Below are positions 10,332 through 19,711 of a DNA stretch of 64,000 nucleotides, piece by piece. The position numbers and the translations under genes are program-made. The stretch lies in contig NZ_JAATOD010000001.1 in the NCBI RefSeq assembly GCF_014229645.1, forward strand, positions 806,001 through 870,000, in the 5' to 3' direction. Position 1 is the first letter of the stretch. Each line of letters starts with the position of its first letter. This stretch comes from Listeria swaminathanii (GTDB lineage: Bacteria; Bacillota; Bacilli; Lactobacillales; Listeriaceae). The notes beneath the pieces are model-generated. The model was not told where the DNA came from, made no database searches, and worked only from the letters and a program-made list of their open reading frames with translations.

Positions 10332-11045
10332 ATGATATACGCTCAAATTTTAGCTGGAGGAAAAGGTACGCGAATGGGTAACGTTAGCATGCCAAAACAA
10401 TTTCTACCTCTAAATGGTAAACCAATTATTGTTCATACCGTTGAAAAATTTATTCTAAATACTCGATTTGATAAAATTCTTATTTCCTCACCGAAAGAAT
10501 GGATGAACCACGCTGAGGATAATATTAAAAAGTATATTTCTGATGATCGTATTGTTGTTATCGAAGGCGGAGAAGACCGCAATGAAACAATTATGAATGG
10601 TATTCGTTTCGTGGAAAAAACATATGGCTTAACAGATGAAGATATTATCGTAACACATGATGCTGTTCGCCCATTTTTAACACATCGAATTATTGAAGAA
10701 AATATAGATGCTGCACTGGAAACAGGAGCTGTAGATACTGTTATTGAGGCGCTTGATACAATCGTTGAATCAAGCAATCATCAAGTGATTACAGATATTC
10801 CTGTGAGAGACCACATGTACCAAGGTCAAACACCACAAAGCTTCAACATGAAGAAAGTATACAATCATTACCAAAATCTAACTACCGAAAAGAAACAAAT
10901 TCTAACAGATGCATGTAAAATTTGTTTGCTTGCTGGCGACGATGTGAAGCTTGTTAAAGGCGAAATTTTCAACATTAAAATTACAACGCCTTACGATTTA
11001 AAAGTAGCGAATGCGATTATTCAGGAGCGGATAGCCAATGATTAA
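10332..11045 (+). CDS. tarI: ribitol-5-phosphate cytidylyltransferase (IspD/TarI family)
   Basis: 237 residues. The nucleotide-binding loop [10 protein letters not shown] (8-17) with K and PKQF downstream and the HDAVRP motif near residue 115 are typical of IspD/TarI enzymes. The overlap of 8 bases with a TarJ-type dehydrogenase and the wall cluster around it point to TarI, which makes CDP-ribitol from ribitol 5-phosphate, rather than to isoprenoid synthesis by IspD. AAAGGAG precedes the ATG. Confidence 0.88.
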   Translation: MIYAQILAGGKGTRMGNVSMPKQFLPLNGKPIIVHTVEKFILNTRFDKILISSPKEWMNHAEDNIKKYISDDRIVVIEGGEDRNETIMNGIRFVEKTYGLTDEDIIVTHDAVRPFLTHRIIEENIDAALETGAVDTVIEALDTIVESSNHQVITDIPVRDHMYQGQTPQSFNMKKVYNHYQNLTTEKKQILTDACKICLLAGDDVKLVKGEIFNIKITTPYDLKVANAIIQERIAND

Positions 11046-12063
11046 TCAAGTATATAGACTTGTGTCAGAGAGACAGTTTGAAGTTGCCAATGTGGACGAG
11101 TCATTAACAGATGATGTGGTAGTTGTTAGACCCACTCATTTATCTATTTGTGCGGCAGATCAACGTTACTATACAGGTTCTAGAGGGAAAGAAATGCTAT
11201 CTAAAAAACTTCCAATGGCACTTATTCATGAAGGTGTTGGCGAAGTTGTTTATGATGCAACGAAAGAATTCAAACCAGGAACAAAAGTAGTGATGATTCC
11301 GAATACGCCTTTTGAAGAAGATCCGGTCGTAGCGGAAAACTATTTGCGTTCAAGCAAATTCCGTTCGAGTGGTTATGATGGTTTAATGCAGGATTATGTC
11401 TTCATGCGTAGAGATCGCGTAGTTGCACTTCCAGACGATATTAATATGAAAGTAGCTGCTTTCTCAGAGCTGATTTCCGTTGCAGTGCATGCTATTTTAC
11501 GTTTTGAAGGAAAAAGTAATGCTAATCGGGAATCGTTTGGTGTATGGGGCGATGGGAACTTAGGTTTTATCACATCCTTACTATTAAAAAATTGGTACCC
11601 GGATAGCAAAGTTTATATTTTTGGGAAAACACCTTATAAATTAGACTTCTTTTCTTTTGTTGATGGTGCGTATGCGATTGATGATGTTCCGGCTGATTTA
11701 GTTATTGATCAAGCATTTGAATGTGCTGGAGGAATGGGTAGTCAGTATGCGGTAAGTCAAATTATCGATGTCATTAAGCCAGAAGGAACGATTTCCTTAC
11801 TAGGTGTTTCCGAGTATCCAATTGAATTTAATTCACGTATGGTACTAGAAAAAGGACTTACTGTTTACGGAAGTAGCCGTAGTGGTCGCGTTGACTTTGA
11901 GAAAACGGTTGAGTTTTTATCAACAAACAAACGCGGAGTCGAATATTTGCAAAATCTTGTTGGGGAAGTGCATACAGTTCATTCCATTCAAGATGTAATC
12001 GAAGCATTTGAAGCTGATTTACGTAGTCCATGGGGCAAAAGCGTTATGGAGTGGAAGATATAA
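11038..12063 (+). CDS. tarJ: ribulose-5-phosphate reductase (MDR family)
   Basis: 341 residues of the zinc-dependent medium-chain dehydrogenase family: a catalytic-domain Cys in [11 protein letters not shown] (about 36-46), HEGVG near 62, and an NAD(P)-binding region with VWGDGNLGF near 166. It reduces D-ribulose 5-phosphate to D-ribitol 5-phosphate for TarI. AGGAG lies inside the end of tarI. The tarI-tarJ pair is what defines a poly(ribitol phosphate)-type wall teichoic acid locus. Confidence 0.88.
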   Translation: MINQVYRLVSERQFEVANVDESLTDDVVVVRPTHLSICAADQRYYTGSRGKEMLSKKLPMALIHEGVGEVVYDATKEFKPGTKVVMIPNTPFEEDPVVAENYLRSSKFRSSGYDGLMQDYVFMRRDRVVALPDDINMKVAAFSELISVAVHAILRFEGKSNANRESFGVWGDGNLGFITSLLLKNWYPDSKVYIFGKTPYKLDFFSFVDGAYAIDDVPADLVIDQAFECAGGMGSQYAVSQIIDVIKPEGTISLLGVSEYPIEFNSRMVLEKGLTVYGSSRSGRVDFEKTVEFLSTNKRGVEYLQNLVGEVHTVHSIQDVIEAFEADLRSPWGKSVMEWKI

Positions 12064-12207
12064 TAAAACATTGGGGAGTTTAGGCTAGAAGCTGATGAAA
12101 TTGTTTGCTAAAGTACATTTAGGAAGCAAGAAAATCGAAGTGGGTTATTCGATTGTCATTTGCGGGTATCCTTAACTTCCCAGCTTTTATATGGAGAGGG
12201 AAAAAGA

Positions 12208-13587
12208 ATGAAATTTGCGATTATAATGCCTTTTTATAATGCGGAGAAAAGGTTAGCATTATCCATAGATAGTATAATTAAGCAGTCTTACAGCTTTTTG
12301 AAGCATGTTGAAGTACTGCTTATTAATGATGGAAGCACGGATGGAAGTGGCGCTATCGCAAATCGTTACGCTGCAAAATATCCTACTAATATTCGAGTTT
12401 TGAGTGTTCCAAATGGTGGTCCTGCAAAAGCTCGCAATATCGGAATACATAATGTAAGCGAGGATACGGATTTTGTTGGCTTTTTAGACGCGGATGATAT
12501 TATGTCTAGCAATACGCTAGCAAGTATGGTTGCATTTCTAAATGAGTCTGATGTTCCTATGCTTGTGCCAGCTTTTTATTACTTAGATGACTTTGGGAAA
12601 AAACAAAAAATTTCACCACATAAATTAAATTACCGTTTTGCAAATGGGAATCGAGTTGCTGATATCGAAAAAGAACCACAAGCAATTCATTTTTATATTG
12701 GCGGTACTTTTTTGCGTTATGATTGTTTGAAAGAATTTGCTTTTGATGAGTCGCTTTATTTTGCGGAGGATCAGCTGTTAATTACTCAGTTTTTACTGAA
12801 AAATCGGCGTTATGGCTTAATTGCGGATGCGGGTTATTATTACCATCGTGATTTACAGCAAAAAGGCTCGTTAGTAAGTTCGTCGTGGAAAAAGCCAGAA
12901 CGATACACGCCATTTTTGCAAAAAGTCTACCAAGCTTATTTAGCCGACTCGAAAGAAACATTTGGTAGTGTGATTCCGTATGTGCAGTATTTGATTGCCT
13001 ATCATGCGAAATTATTTTTCTATAAAGAGAATCGTTTTTTTCGGGAAGTATTGAGTGAAGCAGAGCAAGAGGTTTTTGTGAGGGAATTGCAAAAGGTATT
13101 ACAAGAAGTCGGAGCTAGTACGATTATGGAACTAGACACGCCGCTTGTAGTCAAAGAAATGATGTGCTCGATTTTACGAAATGGTTGGCCAATCAAATTT
13201 GAAACAGCAGAGCAACAAAGTATTCCACTTGTCACCGTAAAAGAAAATTATCGTATCGGAAAAGCCGCCGCGATAGAATTATTGGTGGAGGAAGCTTCCC
13301 CACATGATGGCAAATGGATTGCGCGCACTGCGTTCAAAGATGTCCTAGCTCAAATAGTAAAACGGAAAGCAGACCAAACTATTTGGGATATCGTGGTTAG
13401 AGAACAAGGTACGATAGAAAAAGTGGTATTTAAATTAAAACCTTACCAAACGAAAGCGCGCCTTTTTTATCAAGCTGCTGAAAAGGAGACGCTGCTTGCT
13501 GAGGTCAACGTCGTAAGTAGTATTTTAGGAAAATTAAAACGCAATCGAGCGTTAAAGCGAAAGTTTAAACAGGGGGGAGTATCCTGA
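12208..13587 (+). CDS. GT2-family glycosyltransferase of the WTA cluster
   Basis: 459 residues from the ATG at 12208, chosen because GGAGAGGG lies 7 bases before it; an in-frame TTG at 12160 has no site. The GT-A domain holds NDGSTDGS (40-47) and LDADD (near 94). The C-terminal 200 residues are an extra domain without a recognised family. It overlaps the following TagF-like gene by one base (TGATG), so the two are translated together. A teichoic acid main-chain or side-chain sugar transfer is likely; donor and acceptor are unknown. Confidence 0.8.
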   Translation: MKFAIIMPFYNAEKRLALSIDSIIKQSYSFLKHVEVLLINDGSTDGSGAIANRYAAKYPTNIRVLSVPNGGPAKARNIGIHNVSEDTDFVGFLDADDIMSSNTLASMVAFLNESDVPMLVPAFYYLDDFGKKQKISPHKLNYRFANGNRVADIEKEPQAIHFYIGGTFLRYDCLKEFAFDESLYFAEDQLLITQFLLKNRRYGLIADAGYYYHRDLQQKGSLVSSSWKKPERYTPFLQKVYQAYLADSKETFGSVIPYVQYLIAYHAKLFFYKENRFFREVLSEAEQEVFVRELQKVLQEVGASTIMELDTPLVVKEMMCSILRNGWPIKFETAEQQSIPLVTVKENYRIGKAAAIELLVEEASPHDGKWIARTAFKDVLAQIVKRKADQTIWDIVVREQGTIEKVVFKLKPYQTKARLFYQAAEKETLLAEVNVVSSILGKLKRNRALKRKFKQGGVS

Positions 13588-14741
13588 TGAAGTTAGTGCA
13601 AAAAGTGTATTATTTGTTATTTAGAATAGTAGGATGGTTACCTCGGAAAAAAGCCTTAGTTATGTTTGAAAGTTTTTCAGGTAAGCAATATAGTTGTAAT
13701 CCGCGGGCTATTTTTGAATATATGGAGGAGCATAATCCGGAGTATGAACTCTTGTGGAGTGTTAATCCTAAGTATGTCGATTTATTTGAGGCACACGGGG
13801 TTCCTTATGTGAAGCGTTTTTCCGTTAGTTGGTTGTTTAAAATGGGGTTGGCGAAGTACTGGGTTTCTAATAGTCGTCTTCCGCTAGAGTTACCGAAGCC
13901 GAAAAACACGATTTATGTTCAAACATGGCACGGTACGCCGCTCAAAAAATTAGGTGTGGATATTGATGAAGTGCATATGCCGGGGCAAACAACAGAGCAA
14001 TACAAAGCCGATTTTGTGAAGGAAGCGCAGAAGTGGGATTACTTAATTTCACCTAATGCTTATTCTAGCGCGATTTTTAGACGGGCGTTTGGATTTACTG
14101 GTGAGATGATTGAGTCGGGCTATCCGCGGAATGATATTTTGTTTAGCGCTGATAAGGAATTGAAAATCGCGAACATCAAAAAAGAATTAGCGCTTCCTGA
14201 AGAAAAGAAAGTTATTTTATATGCGCCGACGTGGCGGGATAATGACTTTTATGAAGCTGGAAAATACAAATTTGACTTAAAAATCGATATCGCAAAAATG
14301 CAAGAAAAGTTTGGCGATGAAATTGTACTACTTGTCCGGATGCATTATTTAGTTGCGGAACATTTTGATTTTGCCCAGTATGGTGATTTTGTGCGCGATG
14401 CTTCAAACCATGAAGATATTCGAGATCTGTATTTAGTTAGCGATTTGTTGATTACTGATTATTCTTCTGTGTTTTTTGATTATGCGAATTTACAGCGCCC
14501 AATGTTGTTTTACACATATGACTTGGCAGAATATCGTGATACGTTACGAGGCTTTTACTTTGATTTTGAAAAAAATGCTCCTGGTCCGCTTGTGGAAACG
14601 AATGAAGCATTAATGAGCGAACTTGAAAAAATGCTTGAAAATCCACTTAAAATAGAAGACAGCTTTTTGGAGCAGTTTTGTACTTGGGAAGATGGCCATG
14701 CAGCAGAGAAAACAGTGAAAATCGTTTTTGCTGAAAAATAG
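13587..14741 (+). CDS. teichoic acid glycerol/ribitol-phosphate transferase (TagF/TarF/TarL-like)
   Basis: 384 residues of the CDP-glycerol glycerophosphotransferase family. A basic, amphipathic N terminus (residues 1-25) is typical of the membrane-surface association of these enzymes. QTWHGTPLKKLG (about 112) carries the catalytic His, SGYPRND follows, and LITDYSSVFFDY (about 287) forms the nucleotide-binding end. HGTPLKKLG matches the chain-extending TarF/TarL/TagF branch rather than the TagB primases. Start fixed by AGGGGGGAG. Whether it adds glycerol phosphate or ribitol phosphate cannot be decided from sequence. Confidence 0.82.
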   Translation: MKLVQKVYYLLFRIVGWLPRKKALVMFESFSGKQYSCNPRAIFEYMEEHNPEYELLWSVNPKYVDLFEAHGVPYVKRFSVSWLFKMGLAKYWVSNSRLPLELPKPKNTIYVQTWHGTPLKKLGVDIDEVHMPGQTTEQYKADFVKEAQKWDYLISPNAYSSAIFRRAFGFTGEMIESGYPRNDILFSADKELKIANIKKELALPEEKKVILYAPTWRDNDFYEAGKYKFDLKIDIAKMQEKFGDEIVLLVRMHYLVAEHFDFAQYGDFVRDASNHEDIRDLYLVSDLLITDYSSVFFDYANLQRPMLFYTYDLAEYRDTLRGFYFDFEKNAPGPLVETNEALMSELEKMLENPLKIEDSFLEQFCTWEDGHAAEKTVKIVFAEK

Positions 14742-14753
14742 GTGGTGGGAATA

Positions 14754-15905
14754 TTGAAAAAGATAGCGATTTATATTTATATGCTTGCTGTTAAAGTAAC
14801 CGGCTGTTTCGCGCGAATGTTTTCAGTTAAGGAGAAAGTTGTATTTTTAATAAGTTTTCCGGAAAATCCCACTGCGATTATAAAGCAAATGAACGATATG
14901 AAAGTTACACCCAAAACCATTGTTTTCTATGATCCAAGAGTAGATGTGACGGACTTGGATTTTGCTTTTATTCAGCTGAAACCGAAAAATATCAGCCATT
15001 TTATCTCGTTAATGTTTCATGTCAACACGGCTAAAGTGGTCATTACAGATAACTATTTTGTGGAATTAGCTGGGCTAAAAGAGCGGGAAAATGTGACTTG
15101 TGTCCAAATTTGGCATGCGAATGGGGCTTTGAAAAAATTTGGTTGGGAAGATAAGGCTGCGCAAAAAAGAAGCGCCGCCGATAAAAAACGGTTCCAAGCA
15201 GTATATCAACGTTTTTCGAAAGTACTTGTTGGATCTGACGAAATGGCAGCAATTTTCCAAAAGTCGTTTTTACTAGATGATTCGCAGATGTTGAAGCTAG
15301 GTGTTCCAAGGACGGACAATTTTTTCAATCAGCAGCAATTGAAGGGAAACGCGGACTGGACTTGTACCAAATTGAACCTTTCTGACAAAAAGAAATTATT
15401 ATATGCGCCGACTTTTCGAGATGAGGAGCTGCATAGTACTCGTTTACACTTAGATATTGCCAAAATGAAGCAAGCACTCGGAAATGACTATCAGCTAATC
15501 TTAAAATTGCATCCATCTATGAGCAATGATTTAGATAAAGTGGACGATGATTTTGTCGTCTATGCGGATAAAGAGACGCCGATTGAAACGATTCTGCCGG
15601 TAGTGGACATTTTAATTACCGATTATTCGTCCATTCCATTTGAATTCGCGCTACTGGAAAAACCGATTATCTTTTTCACGTATGATTTGGAAGAATATGA
15701 TCAAGCTAGAGGGCTATCAGATGGCTTTTTAAAGGCGATTCCCGGCCCTTGTGTTGCTACGACAGATGAACTAATCCACGTAATTCAGCAAGATGCTTTT
15801 GATTTAGAAACTGTACGGACTTTTGCGGCAAAATGGAATAAATATTCAGACGGACATTCCAGCGAGCGCTTCGTATCTTTTTTGAAAGAACAGCTGGAAA
15901 AGTAG
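14754..15905 (+). CDS. tarB: teichoic acid glycerophosphotransferase primase (TarB/TagB-like)
   Basis: 383 residues from the TTG at 14754, where AGGTGG is 8 bases upstream; GTG codons at 14742 and 14745 are inside that site. QIWHANGALKKFGWE (about 117) and LITDYSSIPFEF (about 286) place it in the TagF/TagB family. The HANGAxKxFGWE form, as opposed to HGTPLKKLG in the gene before, is the pattern of TagB/TarB, which adds the first glycerol phosphate to the lipid-linked disaccharide. The N terminus is hydrophobic and basic, as in membrane-associated members. tagD, encoding the enzyme that makes CDP-glycerol, follows. Confidence 0.78.
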   Translation: MKKIAIYIYMLAVKVTGCFARMFSVKEKVVFLISFPENPTAIIKQMNDMKVTPKTIVFYDPRVDVTDLDFAFIQLKPKNISHFISLMFHVNTAKVVITDNYFVELAGLKERENVTCVQIWHANGALKKFGWEDKAAQKRSAADKKRFQAVYQRFSKVLVGSDEMAAIFQKSFLLDDSQMLKLGVPRTDNFFNQQQLKGNADWTCTKLNLSDKKKLLYAPTFRDEELHSTRLHLDIAKMKQALGNDYQLILKLHPSMSNDLDKVDDDFVVYADKETPIETILPVVDILITDYSSIPFEFALLEKPIIFFTYDLEEYDQARGLSDGFLKAIPGPCVATTDELIHVIQQDAFDLETVRTFAAKWNKYSDGHSSERFVSFLKEQLEK

Positions 15906-15938
15906 GGCTCTTAACAAGTAGAGAAATTTTTGTTTTCT

Positions 15939-15947
15939 TGATATACT
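15939..15947 (+). promoter_or_regulatory. extended -10 promoter for tagD
   Basis: TG-A-TATACT 23 bases before the tagD start codon, in the 64-base gap after tarB. Confidence 0.45.
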
Positions 15948-15969
15948 ACTAAAGAAAGTAGGTGGGCTG

Positions 15970-16353
15970 ATGAAGAAAGTAATTACATATGGCACATTTG
16001 ATTTAATTCACTGGGGGCATATTCGTTTATTAGAACGAGCAAAAGCTTTGGGTGATTACCTTATTGTAGCCATTTCAACAGATGAATTTAATCGAATCAA
16101 ACACAAAGAGGCATACCATAACTTTGAACATCGCAAGTTAATTTTAGAGGCGATTAGATATGTCGACGAAGTGATTCCAGAAAGTAACTGGGAACAAAAA
16201 TTAGAAGATGTGAAAAATCGTGATATTGATATTTTTGTGATGGGTGATGATTGGGAAGGTGAGTTTGACTTCTTAAAACCTTATTGTGAAGTTGTTTATT
16301 TACCACGCACAGATGGTATTTCTACTTCCAAGATTAAAGACGATTTAAAATAG
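15970..16353 (+). CDS. tagD: glycerol-3-phosphate cytidylyltransferase
   Basis: 127 residues, the usual size of TagD/TarD. The HxGH nucleotidyltransferase motif is at 14-17 (HWGH) and the second signature RTDGISTSKI near 113-122. It makes CDP-glycerol from CTP and glycerol 3-phosphate, the substrate of TarB and TarF-type enzymes encoded just upstream. AGGTGGG precedes the ATG. Confidence 0.95.
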   Translation: MKKVITYGTFDLIHWGHIRLLERAKALGDYLIVAISTDEFNRIKHKEAYHNFEHRKLILEAIRYVDEVIPESNWEQKLEDVKNRDIDIFVMGDDWEGEFDFLKPYCEVVYLPRTDGISTSKIKDDLK

Positions 16354-16356
16354 TAG

Positions 16357-16416
16357 CAGCACAAAACAGGCGGGCCGATAATGTTCAATCATTAGGTGGT
16401 AGGCTTGTTTTGTGCT
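16357..16416. repeat. inverted repeat after tagD
   Basis: agcacaaaacaggc (16358-16371) pairs with gcttgttttgtgct (16402-16415) through a long 30-base loop. No T run follows, so a rho-independent terminator is possible but not certain. Confidence 0.45.
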
Positions 16417-16470
16417 ATTATTATGTATAAATGATAACGAAAAGAACTAGTTATGTTAGGAGCAGAAGAA

Positions 16471-17961
16471 ATGACAAATTTATTTCAAGATGATAGTCTA
16501 ACGCTGCATACAGACTTATACCAACTAAATATGATGAAAGCGTATTTTGACGATGGACTTCATGAGCGTAGATCGGTATTTGAAGTGTTTTTCCGAGATA
16601 TGCCATTTGATTCAGGTTTTGTTGTGTTTGCTGGGCTGGAACGAATTATTAATTATATGCAAAATTTGCGTTTTACAGAAACAGACATTACTTATTTACA
16701 CGACGAACTTGGCTTTGATGGGCCTTTCTTAGAATATTTACGTAACTTTAAATTTAAAGGAAATATTCTTGCCGCAAAAGAGGGGGAATTCGTTTTTAAA
16801 ACGGAGCCAATCCTTCAAGTGGAAGCGAGTCTGGCCGAAGCTCAATTAATCGAAACAGCTCTACTTAATATTGTGAATTTCCAAACGCTAATCGCGACAA
16901 AAGCGGCGCGAATTCGTTCGGTGATTGACGACGAAACGTTTGCGGAATTTGGTACAAGACGCGCGCAAGAAATGGACGCGGCTATTTGGGGTACACGCGC
17001 GGCTTATATTGGCGGTTGTGATTCCACAAGTAATGTTCGCGCTGGGAAAATTTTTGGCATTCCGGTGTCTGGTACGATGGCACATGCGATGGTTCAAGCT
17101 TACCGCGACGAACTTGAAGCATTTAGAAGCTACGCAAAAACACATTTTGATTCCATTTTCTTAGTAGATACATATGATACGCTAAAATCTGGTGTGCCAA
17201 ATGCGATTAAAGTTGCCAAAGAAATGGGCGATAAAATCAACTTTATCGGCATCCGCTTAGATAGCGGCGATATGGCCTTCCTATCCAAAAAAGCGCGCCA
17301 AATGTTAGACGAGGCTGGCTTTCCAGAAGCGAAAATCTTTGCTTCAAGTGACCTAGATGAACATACCATTTTATCGTTAAAAGCCCAAAAAGCGAAAATC
17401 GATTCATGGGGCGTTGGCACAAAACTAATCACCGCTTATGACCAACCAGCACTTGGAGCAGTTTACAAAATGGCTGCGATAGCTGATGAAAATGATATTT
17501 TACAAGATTCGATTAAACTTTCAAGTAATACCGAAAAAGTTTCGACTCCGGGTAAAAAGAAAGTTTACCGAATTATTACGAATGAAGATGGCTTGAAAGC
17601 AGAAGGTGATTATATTGCTTTAGCGGACGAATCACTGGAGAATGTCGATAAATTAACGATGTTCCACCCAGTTCATACGTATATTATGAAAACAGTCGAG
17701 AATTTCACCGCGCGTGAGCTACTTGTGCCAATTTTCCAAGATGGGGAACTTGTGTATGATATGCCGACTTTAGATGAAATTAAAGCTTATAAAGAAGAAA
17801 ACTTGGCGCTGCTTTGGGATGAGTACAAACGAACCGTTCGTCCAGAGCAATACCCAGTTGATTTAAGTGTAAAATGTTGGAAAAACAAGATGCGCAATAT
17901 CGAAAAAGTACGTAAAAGTGTCCAACTTCATTCACCAGTTGAACTAGATATGCCGTTTTAG
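16471..17961 (+). CDS. pncB: nicotinate phosphoribosyltransferase
   Basis: 496 residues from the ATG at 16471, 8 bases after TAGGAG; an upstream in-frame ATG at 16453 has no site. DLYQLNM (15-21) and [13 protein letters not shown] (about 158) are signatures of the PncB family; the phosphoribosyl-binding region lies in the second half. It converts nicotinate, PRPP and ATP to nicotinate mononucleotide. nadE follows 11 bases later, giving a short NAD salvage operon that also appears to carry the small monooxygenase-fold gene. Confidence 0.95.
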   Translation: MTNLFQDDSLTLHTDLYQLNMMKAYFDDGLHERRSVFEVFFRDMPFDSGFVVFAGLERIINYMQNLRFTETDITYLHDELGFDGPFLEYLRNFKFKGNILAAKEGEFVFKTEPILQVEASLAEAQLIETALLNIVNFQTLIATKAARIRSVIDDETFAEFGTRRAQEMDAAIWGTRAAYIGGCDSTSNVRAGKIFGIPVSGTMAHAMVQAYRDELEAFRSYAKTHFDSIFLVDTYDTLKSGVPNAIKVAKEMGDKINFIGIRLDSGDMAFLSKKARQMLDEAGFPEAKIFASSDLDEHTILSLKAQKAKIDSWGVGTKLITAYDQPALGAVYKMAAIADENDILQDSIKLSSNTEKVSTPGKKKVYRIITNEDGLKAEGDYIALADESLENVDKLTMFHPVHTYIMKTVENFTARELLVPIFQDGELVYDMPTLDEIKAYKEENLALLWDEYKRTVRPEQYPVDLSVKCWKNKMRNIEKVRKSVQLHSPVELDMPF

Positions 17962-17972
17962 GAGGAATTATA

Positions 17973-18797
17973 ATGGAAATCAGGGAAAGAATTTTAGCAG
18001 ATATGCAAGTGGCAGAAACGATTGATGCGCACGAAGAAATTAGAAAAAGTGTCGAGTTTTTAAAAGCATATTTAAAAAAGAATACGTTCTTAAAAAGCTT
18101 TGTTCTTGGAATTTCTGGTGGGCAAGATTCGACTTTAACAGGAAAACTAGCACAGATGGCGATAAGTGAAATGCGGGAAGAAACTGGCGACGAGGAGTAT
18201 CAGTTTTTCGCTGTGAGCTTACCATACGGAACACAACTAGATGAATCGGACCGTCAAGACGCACTGAACTTTATGGAACCAGATAATCGTTTAACCGTGA
18301 ACATTAAAGCTTCAGTTGACGCGAGTGTTGCGGCGCTGAAAGAAGCGGGAATCGAACTATCTGATTTCGCCAAAGGAAATGAAAAAGCGCGCGAACGGAT
18401 GAAAGTCCAATACGCGATTGCTGCAATGCGTAAAGGTGTCGTTGTTGGAACAGACCACTCGGCAGAAGCTATTACCGGCTTTTATACAAAATACGGCGAC
18501 GGTGGAACGGACATTAACCCACTGTTCCGTTTGAATAAAAGACAAGGCAAGGCGCTTCTCAAAGAACTTGGCTGCCCAGAGCATCTCTATTTGAAAAAAC
18601 CGACTGCAGATTTAGAAGATAATAAGCCAGCTTTACCGGACGAGGTTGCGCTTGGTGTGACTTACGACCAAATTGACGATTACTTGGAAGGCAAAGAAGT
18701 TCCAGCAGATGCTGCGGCAAAAATTGAGAACTGGTTTATGAAAACCGAGCATAAACGCCATATGGCAATTACTATATTTGATGATTTCTGGAAATAG
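17973..18797 (+). CDS. nadE: NH3-dependent NAD synthetase
   Basis: 274 residues, the size of ammonia-dependent NadE without a glutaminase domain. SGGQDS (48-53) is the ATP-pyrophosphatase P-loop; [19 protein letters not shown] near 155 is the substrate-binding signature. It amidates nicotinate adenine dinucleotide to NAD+. AGGAGGAATTATA sets the start and couples it to pncB. Confidence 0.97.
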   Translation: MEIRERILADMQVAETIDAHEEIRKSVEFLKAYLKKNTFLKSFVLGISGGQDSTLTGKLAQMAISEMREETGDEEYQFFAVSLPYGTQLDESDRQDALNFMEPDNRLTVNIKASVDASVAALKEAGIELSDFAKGNEKARERMKVQYAIAAMRKGVVVGTDHSAEAITGFYTKYGDGGTDINPLFRLNKRQGKALLKELGCPEHLYLKKPTADLEDNKPALPDEVALGVTYDQIDDYLEGKEVPADAAAKIENWFMKTEHKRHMAITIFDDFWK

Positions 18798-18809
18798 GAG
18801 GTTGTTTAA

Positions 18810-19118
18810 ATGAAAGTTGGTTACGGGTTATTAACTGCATTTTATACACATCCAGGAGAGCGAGATCATTTAGTGAAGATTTTGCTTGAAGCAGCAGAAA
18901 GTTTGGACGAATATAATACGTGCATTCAGTATATCGTCAGCGAATCCGAAAACGAAGCAGATACGGTCTTTGTTTCTGAAATTTGGGTCGACAAAGGGCA
19001 CCACGAAGCCTCTCTTGATAACCCTGCTGTAAAAGCGATGATTGAACGTGCCAAACCATTAATAAAAGAAGTAAAACGAATACAAGAATTAGACATACTC
19101 GGCGGAAAAGGCGTATAA
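18810..19118 (+). CDS. antibiotic-biosynthesis-monooxygenase-fold protein (ABM / YgiN-like)
   Basis: 102 residues, matching a single ferredoxin-like dimeric alpha+beta barrel unit. Features are the YGLLTAFYTHPGERDHLVKILLEAA start, ESENEADTVFVSEIWVDKGHHEASL in the middle and a final helix. Members act as quinol or small-aromatic monooxygenases or as simple dimer folds. The start has GGAGG 7 bases upstream. It is 12 bases after nadE and ends before a terminator, so it belongs to the NAD operon. Substrate unknown. Confidence 0.75.
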   Translation: MKVGYGLLTAFYTHPGERDHLVKILLEAAESLDEYNTCIQYIVSESENEADTVFVSEIWVDKGHHEASLDNPAVKAMIERAKPLIKEVKRIQELDILGGKGV

Positions 19119-19129
19119 GCTTAACAACA

Positions 19130-19165
19130 AGAATGATTCTGGGACTTTCCTGGGATCATTTTTTT
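19130..19165 (+). terminator. terminator of the pncB-nadE operon
   Basis: aatgattctggga pairs with tcctgggatcatt using several G-U pairs, followed by T7. The RBS of the next gene follows at once. Confidence 0.65.
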
Positions 19166-19178
19166 GGAGGGATGACAA

Positions 19179-19583
19179 ATGCAAACGTTGATGATTGTTT
19201 GTGCTGGCGGCGCGACTTCCAGCTTAATGGCACAAAACGTAGTGAAAAGTGCTACGTCAGAAGGAATGGACGCGGTTTTACTATTTCCTGATGATGTGAA
19301 ATATAAAGATAGTTTTCGTGAAAAATATAGCGCGCGGGATTTAGTTGTCGTCATGGGACCGGTCGGCGCGATTACGGCCGGGAAATTCCGCGATTATAAA
19401 GAACAAGTCGATGCAGTTTTAGTAGCGCCCCAAGTGAAATATATGTACAAAACGGTGGAGGAAGTATTAGGCGAACTGAATATTCCTTGCGCCAATATTA
19501 ATTCACTCGATTTCGGTCGGATGCGCGGCGACAAGATTCTCACGCAAGGTCTAGCCTTGATGAACGCGAAAAATTCCAAATAA
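19179..19583 (+). CDS. PTS lactose/cellobiose-type EIIB component (stand-alone)
   Basis: 134 residues beginning MQTLMIVCAGGATSS; the phosphoryl-accepting Cys is residue 8 in the CAGGATSS loop, as in cellobiose/chitobiose IIB domains. The protein is about 25 residues longer than a minimal IIB. No IIA or IIC gene is adjacent, so it must work with a distant IIC or have a regulatory role. AGGAGG-type site ahead of the ATG, and its own terminator follows. Confidence 0.8.
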   Translation: MQTLMIVCAGGATSSLMAQNVVKSATSEGMDAVLLFPDDVKYKDSFREKYSARDLVVVMGPVGAITAGKFRDYKEQVDAVLVAPQVKYMYKTVEEVLGELNIPCANINSLDFGRMRGDKILTQGLALMNAKNSK

Positions 19584-19626
19584 GGTGTTGCAACTTTAGA
19601 GGGGAAACGTTAAAATGAAAGAAGAT

Positions 19627-19655
19627 GAAAAGGACAAGTGATTTGTCCTTTTCTT
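19627..19655 (+). terminator. terminator after the PTS IIB gene
   Basis: gaaaaggacaa (19627-19637) pairs with ttgtccttttc (19643-19653). The T run is short, so it may be leaky. Confidence 0.55.
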
Positions 19656-19711
19656 ATATTATTGTGAAGTAACCGCAGTTTTGCGGTTTCATTTTATAGA
19701 TAAGGGTGGTT

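Noticed and set aside
19660..19700. Purine riboswitch before guaA
   Set aside because: Only a short ccgca/tgcgg hairpin is present; none of the conserved purine-aptamer core is seen.
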